A stretch of 64,000 bases of DNA from Cymbidium sinense. Taxonomy: Eukaryota > Streptophyta > Magnoliopsida > Asparagales > Orchidaceae. Shown here one piece after another: positions 12,098 to 25,053 of the stretch; position 1 is the stretch's first letter; each line of letters opens with the position of its first letter. Below the pieces are notes generated by a model that saw nothing but the letters and a program-made list of their open reading frames with translations, made no database searches and was not told the origin of the DNA. The stretch lies in NCBI GenBank assembly GCA_021442155.1, contig CM038220.1, forward strand, positions 78,913,817 through 78,977,816, in the 5' to 3' direction. Position numbers and translations under genes: made by a program.

Positions 12098-12240
12098 GAG
12101 AAAATATTGTGGAGTCACGTAGCTTTACGGACTCAATCGTATGTTGCGTGTCCATTATAAAAAGATGTCATTTTTTGCATTTTGCAATGATAATGGGCGA
12201 CGCGTGATGACAGTTAACGCTACCGGGCCGTCGTCGTTAA
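12098..12240 (+). repeat. Left terminal inverted repeat of element 1
   Basis: Begins GAGAAAATATTG. It aligns with the reverse complement of 30345-30489 through shared blocks CGTAGCTTTACG, GGACTC.AATCGTAT, TGTCCATTAT.AAAA and GTTAAC.CTACC. The arms have diverged well beyond those of element 2, so element 1 is older or faster-evolving. Confidence 0.85.
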
Positions 12241-12257
12241 CGGGGAGAAAATATCAT

Positions 12258-12500
12258 GCATGTCGTTCCACATTCTTCATCACAGAATAGTTTAGGGCTT
12301 TCTTTTTTGTGCGAAAATTTTCTCGACCCGCTCCGCCTGCGTCAGACGTTCCCTCGATTTAACAAATCTTAGGCATTAAAAATTGAGGTATTATAGGCGA
12401 CCTCACGAGGTATTTCTTCTTGCATTCTTGAACTTTAATGAATTTAGGATTTTCTCTGTTGTTCTCACCGTCGAGTAGGAGAACATTTGCTACATTTGAG
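12258..12500 (+). other. Conserved leader between TIR and array (element 1)
   Basis: Closely matches 31174-31390 in element 2: blocks CATCACAGAATAGTTTAGGG, AAAATTGAGGTATT.TAGG and TGAATTTAGG. Non-coding, with better conservation than the TIR-distal DNA around it. The position suggests promoter and 5' UTR for the rightward ULP1 gene, but that is inference. Confidence 0.6.
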
Positions 12501-12534
12501 TTCTTTAATTGAACAAAGACTACTTTACTGGTAT

Positions 12535-15500
12535 TTAGAGATGTTTTGCATGTGTACTCTCTATACTGTTCTGATGGTGCACGCTGTTATTTTTAAAATT
12601 TTGAATTATTGGGTTTGTCATATGTTTAGTATATCATATTGTAGGATGTTTGGTGCTGTTTCATGAAAGATTTGATGAATTTTGGGGCCTCTTTGGATAT
12701 AATATGTTCAGTCGATGGCATTACAATTTATTTGTAGGTTGATTAATGGATGTTTGCTTTAGTTTTGCATGTGTACTCTCTGTACTCTCAGGAGAGTACA
12801 GCCCATTTTGTCATTTTTTAAAAGACTTCTAACCTTATTTGGATATAATATGTTTAGTACATGGATTTAGAAGCAGTTTGAATGTTGATTGGTGGGTTTT
12901 AGGGCTTTTTTTGCGTACTCTTTCTGTACACCCCATTTTGTTCTTTAGATTTTAAACCTATTTGTAGAGATATATTTATTACATTCCATTGGAAGTAATT
13001 TGGAGGCTGTTTGGATGAATTTTAGAAGAATTTTGCATCTATACTCTCTATACTCTCATGAGAGTACATTTTTTTTTTATTTTTTTCCACTTGGTTTGGC
13101 ATGTTTGGAGGGAATATGTTCATCACATTCCATTAGAAGTAATTTGGGAGGCTGTTTGGTTGGTTTTTAGGGCAGTTTTGCAACTGTACTCTTTGTACTC
13201 TCATGAGACTACAGAGCATTTTTATCATTTTTTCAGTTTCTTATGCCTCTTTGGAGGAAATATGTTCATTACATTCCATTATAAGCAATTTGGAAGCTGT
13301 TGGTTAGTTTCTAGGAGAGATTTGCATCTGTACTCTCTATACTCTCATGAGAGTATAGAGCATTTTTCTTATTTTTTTCTAGTTTCTTTGGCCTGTTTGG
13401 ATATAATATGTTCATTACATTCCATTTGAAGCAATTTCTAGGTTGTTTGGTTAGTTTTAGGGAGATTTGCATATCTACTCTGTACTCTCATGAGAGTACA
13501 AAGCATTTTTTTTATTTTTTTTTCAGTTTCTTTGGCCTGTTAAGAGAAAATATGTTCATTACATTCCATTTGAAGTAATTTCTAGGCATTGTTTGGTTAT
13601 TTTTTTAGGGGAGATTTGCATCTGTACTCTCAGTACTCTCATGAGAGTACAGAGCATTTTTCTCATTTTTTTCCAATTACTTTGGCCTATTAGGAGAAAA
13701 TATGTTCATTACATTCCATTTGAAGCAATTTCTAGGCTGTTTGGTTGGTTTTTAGGGGAGATTTGCATTTGTACTCTCTGTTCTCTCATGAGAGTACATA
13801 TTTTTTTTATCATTTTTTTCCACTTGGTTTGGCCTGTTTGGAGGGAATATGTTCATTACATTACATTTGAAGCAATTTCTAGGCTGTTTGGTTGGTTTTG
13901 AGATTTGTATCTGTACTCTCTGTACTCTCATGAAAGTATAGCATTTTTTTTATATTTTTTAGTTTTTTTGGCCTGTTAGGAGAAAATATGTTTATTACTT
14001 CCATTTGAAGCAATTTCTAGGCTGTTTGGTTATTTTTTTAGGGGAGATTTGCATCTATACTCTCTGTACTCTCATGAGAGTACAGAGTATTTTTCTCATT
14101 TTCTTCCAGTTTCTTTGGCCTGTTAGGAGAAAATATGTTCATTATTTAGCAATTTCAATTTTGTTTGATTGATTTTAGGGAGATTTATATCTGTACTCTC
14201 TGTGCTCTCATGAGAGTACAAATATTTTTATCATTTTTTTTCACTTGGTTTGACCTGTTTGTAGAGAATATGTTCATTATATTCCATTTGAAGCAATTTC
14301 TAGGCTGTTTGATTAGTTTTAAGGAGATTTGCAGTACTCTCGTACTCTCATGAGTACAGCATATCATTTTTTTCACTTGATTTGGCCTGTTTGGAGGGAA
14401 TATATTCATTACATTCCATTGGAAGTAATTTGGAAACTATTTGGTTGGGTTTTAGAGTAGTTTTGCATCTGTACTCTCTATACTCTCATGAGAGTACATA
14501 TTTTTTTATCATTTTGTTCTACTTGGTGTGGCCTGTTTGGAGGGATTATGTTCATTACATCCCATTTGAATTAATTTGGAGGCTGATTGATTGATTTTTA
14601 GGAGAGATTTGCATCTGTACTCTCATGAGAGTACAAAATTTTTTTATCATTTTTTTACACTTGGTTTGCCTGTTTGGAGGGAATATGTTCATTACATTCC
14701 ATTAGAAGTAATTTGGAGGCTGTTTGGTTAGTTTTTAGGACAATTTTGCATCTATACTCTCTATTGAGAGTACAAAGCATTTTTCTCATTATTTTTCAAT
14801 TTCTTTGGCCTATTTGGAGAAAATATGTTCATTACACTCCATTATAAGTAATTTGGAATTTGTTTGGTTGTGGGGATTTGCATATGTACTCTGTACTCTC
14901 ATGAGAGTACATATTTTTTTATCATTTTTTTCACTTGGTTTGGCCTGTTTGGAGGGAATATATTCATTACATTACATTTGAAGCAATTTGGAGGCTGATT
15001 GGTTGGTTTTTAGGGGAGATTTGCATTTGTACTCTCTGTACTCTTATGAGAGTACATATTAATTTTATCATTTTTTCCACTTGGTTTGGCCTGTTTGGAG
15101 AGAATATGTTCATTACATTCCATTAAAAGCAATTTGGAGGCTATTTTGTTAGTTTCCAGGGGAGATTTGCATCTGTATTCTCATGAAAGTACATAACATT
15201 TTTATCATTTTTTTCCAGTTTCTTATGCGTGTTTAGAGGAAATATGTTCATTACATTCCATTATAAGAAATTTGGAGATTGTTTGGTTGGTTTCTAGGGT
15301 AGATTTGCATTTGTACTCTTTGTACTCTCATGAGAGTACAAAGCATTTTTATCATTTTTTTCCACTTGGTTTGGCCTATTTGGAGAGAATATGTTCATTA
15401 TATTCCATTTGAAGCAATTTGGAGGATGATTGGTTAGTTTTAGGGAGATTTGCATTTGTACTCTCTGTACTCTCATGAGAGTACAAATTATTTTTATCAT

Positions 15501-16755
15501 TTTTTTCCACTTGGTTTGGCCTGTTTGGAGGGAATATGTTCATTACATTATATTAGAAGCAATTTGGAGGCTGTTTGGTTGGTTTCTAAGAGATTTGCAT
15601 ATGTACTCTCTGTACTCTCATGAGAGTATAGAATATTTTTATCATTTTTTTCTAGTTTCTTATGCCTGTTTGGAGGAAATATGTTCATTACATTCCATTA
15701 TAAGCAATTTGGAGGCTATTTGGTTGGTTTCTAGGAGAGATTTGCATATGTATTCTTTGTACTCTCATGAGAGTACAGAGCATTTTTATCATTTTTTTTC
15801 AGTTTCTTTGGCCTGTTTGGATATAATATGTTCATTACATTCCATTTGAAGTAATTTTAGGCTATTTGGTTGGTTTTAGGGGAGATTTGCATCTGTACTC
15901 TCTATACTCTCATGAGAGTATAGAATATTTTTCTCATTTTTGAGTAGTTTCTTTGGCCTGTTTGGAGGGAATATATTCATTACATTCCATTGGAAGCAAT
16001 TTGGGAGCCTATTTAGTTAATTTTTAGGGCAGTTTTGCATCTGTACTCTCAGTACTCTCATGAGAGTATAGAGCATTTTTCTCATTTTTGAGTAGTTTCT
16101 TTGGCCTGTTTAGAGGAAATATGTTCATTACATTCCATTATAAGTAATTTGAAGGCTATTTGGTTGATTTTTTAGGCGGTTTTTTCTCTGTACTCTCATG
16201 AGTCTGAGCATTTCTCATTTTTGAGCGGTTCTTTGGCTGTTTGGAGGAAATATGTTCATTACATTCCATTATAAGCAATTTGGAGGCTATTTGGTTGGCT
16301 TTTAGGGCAATTTTGCATCTATACTCTTTATACTCTCATGAGAGTACATAGGAATTTTCTCAATTTTGAGCAGTTTCTTTGGCCTGTTTTGAGGAAATAT
16401 GTTCATTACATTCTATTATAAGTAATTTAGAGGCTATTTGGTTGGTTTCTAGGGAAGTTTTGCATCTGTACTCTCTGTACTCTCATGAGAGTACAGAGCA
16501 TTTTTCTCATTTTTGAGCAATTTCTTTGGCCTGTTTGGAGGAAATATGTTCATTACCTTCCATTATAAGTAATTTGGAGGCTGTTTGGTTAGTTTCTAGG
16601 GGAGTTTTATATATATACTCTCTGTACTCTAATGAGAGTACAAAGCATTTTTCTCATTTTTTCACTTGGTTTGGCTGTTTGGAGGGAATATGTTCCTTAC
16701 ATTCCAGTGGAAGCAATTTGGATTTGGTTGATTTTAGGGAGTTTTGCATCTGTGG
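12535..16755 (+). repeat. Palindrome-centred tandem array, element 1 left
   Basis: About 29 units of ~145 bp. The typical order within a unit is a TTTGCATCTG lead, a direct TGTACTCTC, then the 20-bp palindrome TGTACTCTCATGAGAGTACA, a T-rich stretch, TTGGCCTGTTTGGAGG, AATATGTTCATTACATTCCA, GAAGCAATTTGGAGGCTG and TTTGGTTGGTTTTTAGGG. The first units (about 12548, 12772, 12905) are incomplete. Units differ by scattered substitutions and indels, yet the palindrome is recognisable in nearly all. Short open frames here are translations of the repeat and not genes. Confidence 0.95.
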
Positions 16756-16779
16756 GCCTCCATTGCGCTGATAATGTTT

Positions 16780-19700
16780 TTACTAATTGACTTTTTTATT
16801 TTGAAGTTTACAATATGGGAAAAGGATAACTTCGGGATGCATGCCTACCATTGTTAGAGCGGTGTTCAATAATATTGCAGCACTCTTTACTAATGAAGTC
16901 ATTGACATTTTAAGGAGGCTTCATTTGCTTCAATTTACTAGAGTGCACAGAATTCAGCAAGACTCAATTGCCATCACGTAATCATGTCTTGCTCGGATAT
17001 AGAGAAACAAACATTCTTTTGGTGGCCTATGCATTCCTTTCACTCCCAATGAAGTTGCACTAATTGTAGGGATGCCAAATAGAGGGTTGTTCAAGGGTAG
17101 GTTTAGGTTAGGTTAGCCATATGGAGTGGATTGGTATCTTTATTTTCAATCAATTTGGGTTATGTTCAATTTTGGCTCAACATGACCCGTTTCATGTTAG
17201 GTCTAAGGTCAAGGCTAGGTTAGTCTAGTTGTGGCCAAGGCTTTGGTCAAGTTTCACAAGTGATTTGGAATGGACTTGACCCATTGGTTCCAATTAATTT
17301 GGCTTAGATCAAGTTTTGACACATTTTGACCCAGGTCAAAATGGGTCAACTTGATCAAGTTGACCAATTGAGGTTAGGCTTAAATGATGACTTGGTTCAA
17401 ACAGGTCATGAGTGAACTTAGATCAATGGTTTCAATCAATTTGGCCTGTAAAATTTGGCTATGTTAGGTTTCATTTTGGTTAAGTGTTGACTTGGTCAAC
17501 TCTTAGGTTTGACTTGGTTTGACCCAATTTGATTGATTGATCATCCCATGATGATTGTCGATCATGATGAGAGGGATATACGAGTTTAGTTCAATCCAAT
17601 TTGGTTAGGATCAAAATTTGGCTCATAAGGGTACTTTTAGTTTTATTAGTTTTTTACTTTTATTAGTTTAGTTTATTATGTTTTTTTAATTAATTTTATT
17701 AGTTTTTTATTTAGTTATTTATTATTAGTTAGTTTTTTTATTAGATAGTTAGTTATTTGGCTTTATTCGTTATTATTATTTAGTTATTACAAAGAACTAA
17801 TAATAACTAACTAAAAAAAACTAAAAAAAAATTGAACTAACTAACTAATAACTCATAACTAGTAATAACTAACTAACTAAAACAAATAACTAACAAACTA
17901 AATAAATAAACTAAAAACTATAAAATTAAACTAATAACTAAATAATAATAATGAATAAAACTAAATAACTAACTATCTAATAAAAAAAACTAACTAATAA
18001 TAAATAACTAAATAAAAAAAACTAATAAAACTAATAAAAAAACCTAATAAACTAAACTAATAAAAATAAAAAAAACTAATAAAACTATAGTACCCTTATG
18101 AGCCAAATTTTGATCCTAACCAAATTGGATTGAACTAAACTCATATATCCCTCTCATCATGATCGACAATCATCATGGGATGATCAATCAATTAAATTGG
18201 GTCAAACCAAGTCAAACTTAAGAGTTGACCAAGTCAACACTTAACCCAAAATGAAACCTAACATAGCCAAATTTTACCATAGGCCAAATTGATTGAAACT
18301 ATTGATCTAAGTTCACTCATGACCTATGTTTGAACTTGACCAAGCTAACATTTAAGCCTAACCTAGCCCAATTGGTCAACTTGACTCAAGTTGACCCATT
18401 TTGACCTAAAGGGTCAAAATGTGTCAAAGCTTGATCTAAGCCAAATTAATTGAAACCAATGGGTCAAGTCCATTCCAAATCACTTGTGAAACTTGACCAA
18501 AGCCTCAATTGGCCAACTAGACCTAACCTAGCCCAATTGACCTTAGACCTAACATGACCTAAACGGGTCATGTTGAGCCAAAATTGAACTTAACCCAAAT
18601 TGATTGGAAACAAAGATACCAATCCACTCCATATAGCTAACCTAACCTAAACTTACCCTTGACCTACCCACTTAGAAGGCTTTGCGGTGGAGAGGATACT
18701 TGCAGGTTTTAGTGCCTTGGGAGATAGAGTATCGTCTTTTAAAGCATCAATAATGGAGAGAATGGATGGAATTGAATTGCAGGTAGCTGCTATTGAGGCG
18801 GTGATTGCTGGGCAGCAGGGCCCTAGCATCCCAAGCATGGGGGAAGCTCCTATGGAGGTGACCACAAGGGAATCTCTTGAGGAGGCGGTCACTGGGCAGA
18901 CTATGGAGGCTACCAGGAGAGGCAACCTGTGGGAGGCTCTGGGATATCAGTGGGCTCGCCTTATGGAGACTTCCACTGGGGAAGCCCTAGAGACTTCCAC
19001 TGGGAAGCCCTGTGGAGGCTACCATGGGGAAGCTCTTGGCTTCCACTCACATGAAGATCTGCAAGCATTTACTGGCGACATTGAGCATGGTGTGAAGGAG
19101 ATGAGGAGAGAAGAGGAAAGCCATATCTTCCCCCTTCACACAAACTTATAGGAACTCATGGAGTAGAATAAGTCCTGTAGTAGCCTACACTCAGGATGAG
19201 CAGCCGGCAATAGAGGTATTACGTAACTTTCATTTTAATTTGACATAATAGTAACTGATTTCAATAAATTTTGTTATAGGTTTGCGAAGATGTGCCAATA
19301 ATAGTAGCTGAACCATAGACTGCTATCGTTGTGGTTGAGGAGCATCAGGCGGAGGTATGCATCATCTTTGCAGATCGATTCTTAGTTTACAATGACTTTA
19401 ACTCTTCATCACTACCTTTCATCATCACTAATTTCCTTGCAACCAACTGAGGCACATCATATTGTTGACTTCTCATCAAGAGATGTCCTACCTAATGCTA
19501 ACTTGACATGTTCAATTCAAAGACAAGTAAGTCATTCTTCATTCAATACCTTCTGTATATGTAAAATCACCTATTTGTTTAGTTAAGCTCGCATTCCCAT
19601 ATTTCTCACATGCAGGGGTGATACTGTATTCGCGGTTGGGAATATCATTATTGTGCGAGGGCAAATTGATGAGTTACTGACAGATCAGTATATGTCAGAT

Positions 19701-20300
19701 GCACATGCCGACGCCTTCACCTTTCTACTAGTCGAGAAGTACTCGCTATGCCGGCTATATGGGGATACATTTCATGCTTGCACTGGGTAAGTTACTTCAC
19801 AGAAATGCAGGGTAGTATGATCCAATCCTAGTTTAGTAGTTAAGCTAGAATTTATAAACTTTCTTTTCCTTCTGAGTTATGCAAAATATGGCCTACAAAA
19901 GAAAGCAAAATGTTCATCGATGTCACCGGCAGACAATGTATCAATGAGGTACTCTTACTTTTAATTATAAATAATCGACAACACTCCGCATACTAAGCAA
20001 GGGCTTGATATTTTTATGATTCATTGTCAAACCCAACTTATAAGGCCATTCTTTCGATATTGAACTATTTTCATTTAGGTTTGCCTAAAGTGCATAATTT
20101 CTACCATCTTATTGACTATACTTCTTACTATTCAGATCAAATTACTTGTTTAAGATGTTAGCCAGTCTTTTGTGAATGATCCCACAAAATGGCCAATCAA
20201 AATGATGAGTGGGCTGCCAATCTAACAAAATAGTGTCATGCGATGTTTATCTTTTCTTCAAGTACATGGAGCGAATCAAACCTCCAATGGATACAACCAC
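16780..20300 (+). pseudogene. ULP1-like (C48) peptidase gene of element 1, decayed
   Basis: Start region near 16810 (WEKDNFG...), followed by LRRLHLLQFTRVHRIQQDSIA and a helical N-terminal domain ending FGGLCIPFTPNEVALIVGMP (about 16850-17085). The gene is then interrupted by a 1.57-kb palindrome. It resumes at 18660 with a 150-codon open stretch (18687-19151) of low complexity, including Met/Glu/Gly-rich repeats like GEALETSTG. The peptidase part begins near 19620: VGNIIIVRGQIDELLTDQYM then DAHADAFTFLLVEKYSLC. It ends near 20190-20310 with WPIKMMSGLPI, a degraded catalytic Q..N...C segment and FKYMERIKPPMDTT. ULP1 peptidases remove SUMO from proteins; in MULEs their role is unknown. Introns are likely (gtaag after CTGG at 19788). 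Stops and frameshifts are numerous. The equivalent gene in element 2 is at 34590-36970. Confidence 0.7.
17091..18662. repeat. 1.57-kb near-perfect palindrome (foldback insert)
   Basis: The outer ends read tcaagggtaggtttaggtta at 17091 and, reverse-complemented from 18662, tcaagggtaagtttaggtta. The arms stay in register through GGTTAG..ATATGGAGTGG, ATCAATTTGGGTTA, TTTTGGCTCAACATGACC and AAATTTGGCTCATAAGGGTA to a centre near 17790-17870 made of TTAG/CTAA low-complexity DNA. The arms are rich in TTGACC/GGTCAA words. It sits inside the ULP1 gene, where element 2 has about 700 bp of unrelated coding-like DNA instead (34870-35560). I found no clear target duplication, so this may be a foldback transposon or a local inverted duplication. 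Confidence 0.88.
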
Positions 20301-20544
20301 TAGGATTGACCAAAGAGGATGAACTGCTTTAGGGCTGAGTTCACTTATACTATCTTCTATTTGGGCATGAAATAACTAATCTGACAACTGTACAATTGAA
20401 GTTTGATATGTTTAGAATCAATTGCTTTAGAAGCTATTATTTATGGTTTTAAACCTTTTTTAAAGGTAGCATCTGTACTATCTATTTGGATTGCTTTAGT
20501 GAGACCATGTGCAGCAATTTGGTTGATGATGAGCTGCTTCAGTG

Positions 20545-23270
20545 AGATATTTTTCAAGTGTACTCTCTGTACTCTCCTAGGAGTACAGACTCTTATGTTC
20601 ATGTTCTTTAGCTTTGCAGGTGTACTCTCAGTACTCTCCTAAGAGTACAGATTGTTTCCTTATTTTTTCATCATTTTTTCAAGATAGTTTGGATAGAATA
20701 TCTTTTGTAGAGACCATTTAAAGCAATTTGTTGGCTGCTAAGTTGCCTTTTTAAGCTTTCTTCAATCTGTACTCTTTGTACTCTCATGAGAGTACAAAAT
20801 ATTTCCAGATTTCTAACCATCTTTCTTTTATGGGCTATTTGAAAAGAAAATATTTAGTATATTTCATTATAGGTTATTTGGAGCTTGAATATTCCTTCGA
20901 CTGTTTGCATCTATACTCTCTGTACTCTCCTGAGAGTACAAAGTATTTCTTCAGTTTTTTTCAATTTTCCTGGGTAGTTTGGGTAGAATATGTTTAGTGG
21001 AGACCATGTGCAGCAATTTGGTTGATTAGAGCCTTAATATTAGCCTTTTTGGTCTGTTTTACAGATGTACTCTCTGCACTCTCTTGAGAGTACAGGCTTT
21101 TTTCTCAATTTTTTTCCTTATTGTGTCTGTTTGGATAGAATGTGTTGACTGCAAACTATTTGGAGCAATTTGGGAGCTGTTGGGTTACTTTTTTAAGCTA
21201 TTTTGTATCTATACTCTTGTACTCGATGATACCAATGCACATTTTTTTCAATTTTGTTGGAAGGAAATTATTAACTAGACTCTATTAACTATCCTAATTT
21301 TTTCCACTGCTAGCCTATTTTGGAAAGGAAATATTTAGTATATTCAATTCGTTGATTGGAGCCTTAATATTAGGTTTGTGGAGCTATTTTGAGTTGTTCT
21401 CTCTGAGAGTACAAATTTTTTCTTAGTTTTTTTTTCCAATTTTTCATGCTTGTTTGGATAGAATGTGTTGACTGCAAACTATTTGGAGCAATTTGGGAGC
21501 AGTTGTGTTACTTTTTAAGCTATTTTGCATCTGTACTCTCTGTACTGCCAGGAAGAGTACAAACCAATTTCCTAATTTTTTCTACTTCTGTTAGCCTGTT
21601 TGGAAAGGAAATATTTAGTATATTCAATTACAGGTTGATTGGAGCCTTAATATTAGGTTTTGTGGAGTTATTTTTAAGTTGTACTCTCTGTACTCTTTTG
21701 AGAGTACAAATTTTTTCTCAATTTTTTCCAATTTTTCATGCTTGTTTGGATAGAATGTGTTGACTGTAAACTATTTGGAGCAATTTGGGAGCTGTTGTGT
21801 TACTTTCTTAAGTTATTTTGTATCTGTACTCTCTGTACTCTCAGAAGAATACAGACCAATTTCTCAATTTTTTCTACTACTATTAGCCTATTTGGAAAAG
21901 AAATATTTAGTATATTCAATTACAGGTTGATTGGAGCCTTAATATTAGATTTTTGGAGCTATTTTTGAGTTGTACCCTCTATACTCTCCTGAGAGTACAA
22001 ATTTTTTTTCTCAGTTTTTTCCAATTTTTCATGCCTGTTTGGGAAGAATGTGTTTAATCCCAACCAGTTTGAGCAATTTAGAGGCTCTTGGCTTGATTTT
22101 CTTAGTTGTATCTGATTCTCTCGTACTCTCTGAGAGTATAATTTTCAATTTTTCCACTTATATTAGCTTTGTTTGGAAAGGAAATATTTAGTATATTCAA
22201 TTATAGTTGATTGGAGCCTCAATATTAGGTTTTTAGAGTTATTTTTGAGTTGTACTATCTATACTCTCCTGAGATTAGATTTTTTTCTCAGTTTTTTCCA
22301 ATTTTTCATGCCTATTTAGGAAGAATGTGTTTAATCCCAACCAGTTTGAGCAAATTGAAGGCACTTGGCTTGATTTTCTGAGCTATTTTGCATCTATACT
22401 CTATGTACTCTTAGGAGAGAGTATGACCAATTTTCTATTTTTCCACTTTGTTTTTTGGAAAGGAAATATTTAGTATATTCAATTCAGTTGATTGGAGCCT
22501 TAATATTAGGTTTTGAGCTATTTTTGAGTTGTACTCTCTGTACTCTCATGTGAGTATATATATTTTTCCTCAGTTTTTTCCAAATTTTCATGCCTATTTG
22601 GGAAGAATGTGTTTAATCCCAACCAGTTTGAGCAATTTGGAGGCTCTTGGCTTGATTTTAGCTATTTTGATCAGTACTCCTCGAGAGTACGACATTCAAT
22701 TTTTTCCACTTATATTAGCCTGTTTAGAAAGGAAATATTTAATTTATTCAATTTCAGGTTGATTGGAGCTTTAATATTTAGTTTTTAGAGCTATTTTTGA
22801 GTTGTACTCTTTGTACTCTCCAGAGAGTACATATTATTTTCTCTTTTTTCCAATTTTTCATGCCTATTTGGGAAGAACGTGTTTAATCCCAACCAGTTTG
22901 AGCAATTTGGAGGCTCTTAGCTTGATTTTCTGAGCTATTTTGCATCTGCACTCTCTGTACTCTTAGGAGAGTACATACCAATTTCTCAATTTTTTTCACT
23001 TATGTTAGCCTGTTTGGAAAGGAAATATTTATTATATTCAATTACAGGTTGATTGGAGTTTTAATATTAGGTTTTGGAGCTATTTTTGAGTTGTACTCTC
23101 TGTACTCTCTTGAGAGTATATATTTTTTTCTCAATTTTTTTCAATTTTTCATGCCTGTTTGGGAAGAATGTGTTTAATCCCAACCAGTTTGAGCAATTTG
23201 GAGGCTTTTGGCTTGATTTTCTGAGTTGTTTTGCATCTCTCTGCATTCTCAAGAGTATGACCAATAAATT
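20545..23270 (+). repeat. Palindrome-centred tandem array, element 1 middle, with dimeric higher-order repeat
   Basis: About 20 units carrying the same TGTACTCTC / GAGAGTACA inverted pair but with different flanks and a varying centre (CTAG, CTGA, TTAG). From about 21300 on, two unit types alternate: type A with TTTTTCATGCCTGTTTGGGA, AATGTGTTTAATCCCAACC and TTTTGCATCTGTACTCTC; type B with GAAATATTTAGTATATTCAA, GATTGGAGCCTTAATATTAG and TTTTTGAGTTGTACTCTC. Type B recurs near 21335, 21615, 21905, 22190, 22470, 22740 and 23035, giving a ~285-bp dimer period. Open frames of 60-105 codons here are repeat translations. Confidence 0.92.
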
Positions 23271-25053
23271 GAAAAGTAAAATAATAAAAATAAAAATTGG
23301 TCTAATTGAAAGGTATGCAACCAAAGCTTGAATTTGATGCTTGTTGATAGGAATTTTATTTGAAAGTCAAGCTTGAAGGTTTATCTAGAAAAGGTCATAG
23401 TTAATCAAATTAACTAAGGTTTTATTTGGTATAAAATTTATTTTTATTTTAAAAATATATTTATTTATTATATTTTAAAAATGATTTTGTTTTTATTTTT
23501 GAAAATTATATTTTTTTAAAAAAATTAAAATATATTTTAGATATTTTAAGTTATTTTAAAATAATTATGTGCTTCAAATATAATTTGTTGCAAAAAAATA
23601 TAAGAAATATAAAAAAAAAGTGATCTCAAATAGCCTTTAAGATTGAGTTATTACATGACCAAGAGATTCCTTGTTGATAATTTAGTTGATATGAAATTTT
23701 CTTATAGCTTGAAATCTTCATCCACATTGAAATTTTAGATCAAGGTTTTGTTAATAATTAAGTCATTTAAAATGCTTAAATAATACATTAATCTAAGCAA
23801 AGTAGCACTTGTTTATATTATAAAGACTAGATTCAGTCTATCTTCTATTCACATGATCATTATTAGATTTTTAATGAACTTATTAATCTTATATAACACA
23901 CTAAAATTTTGCCTCTCTCTAAACTTATAATTTTAATTATAATTTAATATTTATTATATTTTAAATTTGATTATCATGCATAAAATAGCAGATATATTCT
24001 AAATTTAAAAGAAACAAGATCCATATTCTTCATTTAGGATGATAAAATTATTTTATAAAAATGAATATAGATATCATAGATATGAATGCTTCTTATTTTG
24101 GAGGTCGAGAATACTTCTATTGTAAAATGAATTTTAACACATCAAAATTATTATAAAATTGTTATTTTTTATCACTTCATATATATACTATAAGAGAAAA
24201 ATATAAATTAGAAAATTGCTATACAATTATTGATTATTAATTTTATATTACATCCTCAAGATTGATATCGATCATTCAAAATTAATAATATTTGTGAATT
24301 TATAATAATATTTTATTCTGAAGACTTCATGAATATAGAAACAATGCACCTATATCATCAAATGGGGCATTTTAAATTTGAAGCTTTAGGTGTGTAATTT
24401 ATGATCTCTGCAAAATATTTACTAAAACAAGAACCTTAATTATAGAACATTTTATTGATAGATTTATTAGATTGATCATGACACTGTTTCAATGATTTTT
24501 TTAATTAATTTATTGATAACATAAACTAACAAAAATATTACATTATGTTTCGATGTAGAATCAATGATTAATGGTTAATAAAGAGTTCAGATTTATGTTA
24601 TTTTTTTTTTATTTTGTATCATCGATAATGTAGCAATATATCAACCAAAATCTATAAATAAAGGATCAAAGATCCATACAAAGTTACACAATTCAATATA
24701 CTCTCTCTCCCTCTCTCTGAAAATAATTTAATGTGAGTTCAATAGATAGCCTGGATACAACATCATCACTTACATAATTAAGCCTTCATCATCATCTACC
24801 TAAAAATTGAAACAAAAGAACTACAAATTACCCAATTTATTGTAGAAGACCGTGTAAGAATGAAGGATTAACACATTTTATTTTCATCTCGTAATGAGTT
24901 TTGGAACACATTATGACCTCAAAGAGAAATAAACAAGAAACAAAAAAATTAGCCAAACAATGTAAGGACCCTCAAGACACTGCACCTTGAACGCTTGATG
25001 TCCAAGCGGTCAAATATCTGAATAATCAAATTGGAAAAAAAGATAAAAAAAAT
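23271..25053. other. AT-rich interior of element 1
   Basis: No gene found. At 23415-23640 there is a possible small hAT-like MITE (ends CTAAGGTTTTATTTGG and, reversed, CTTAAAGGCTATTTGAG), too weak to call. Around 24700 a short CTCTCTCC pyrimidine run. Confidence 0.45.

Noticed and set aside
12535..16755. CRISPR-like array of regularly spaced palindromic repeats
   Set aside because: Spacers are themselves repeated and homologous, unit length is ~145 bp, there are no cas genes, and the DNA is plant nuclear. It is a satellite within a transposon.
13058..16771. Series of open frames of 60-140 codons with ...LYSLYSHEST... repeats
   Set aside because: They are translations of the ~145-bp satellite in whichever frame lacks stops; the same peptide words recur with every unit and in reversed arrays. 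Not genes.
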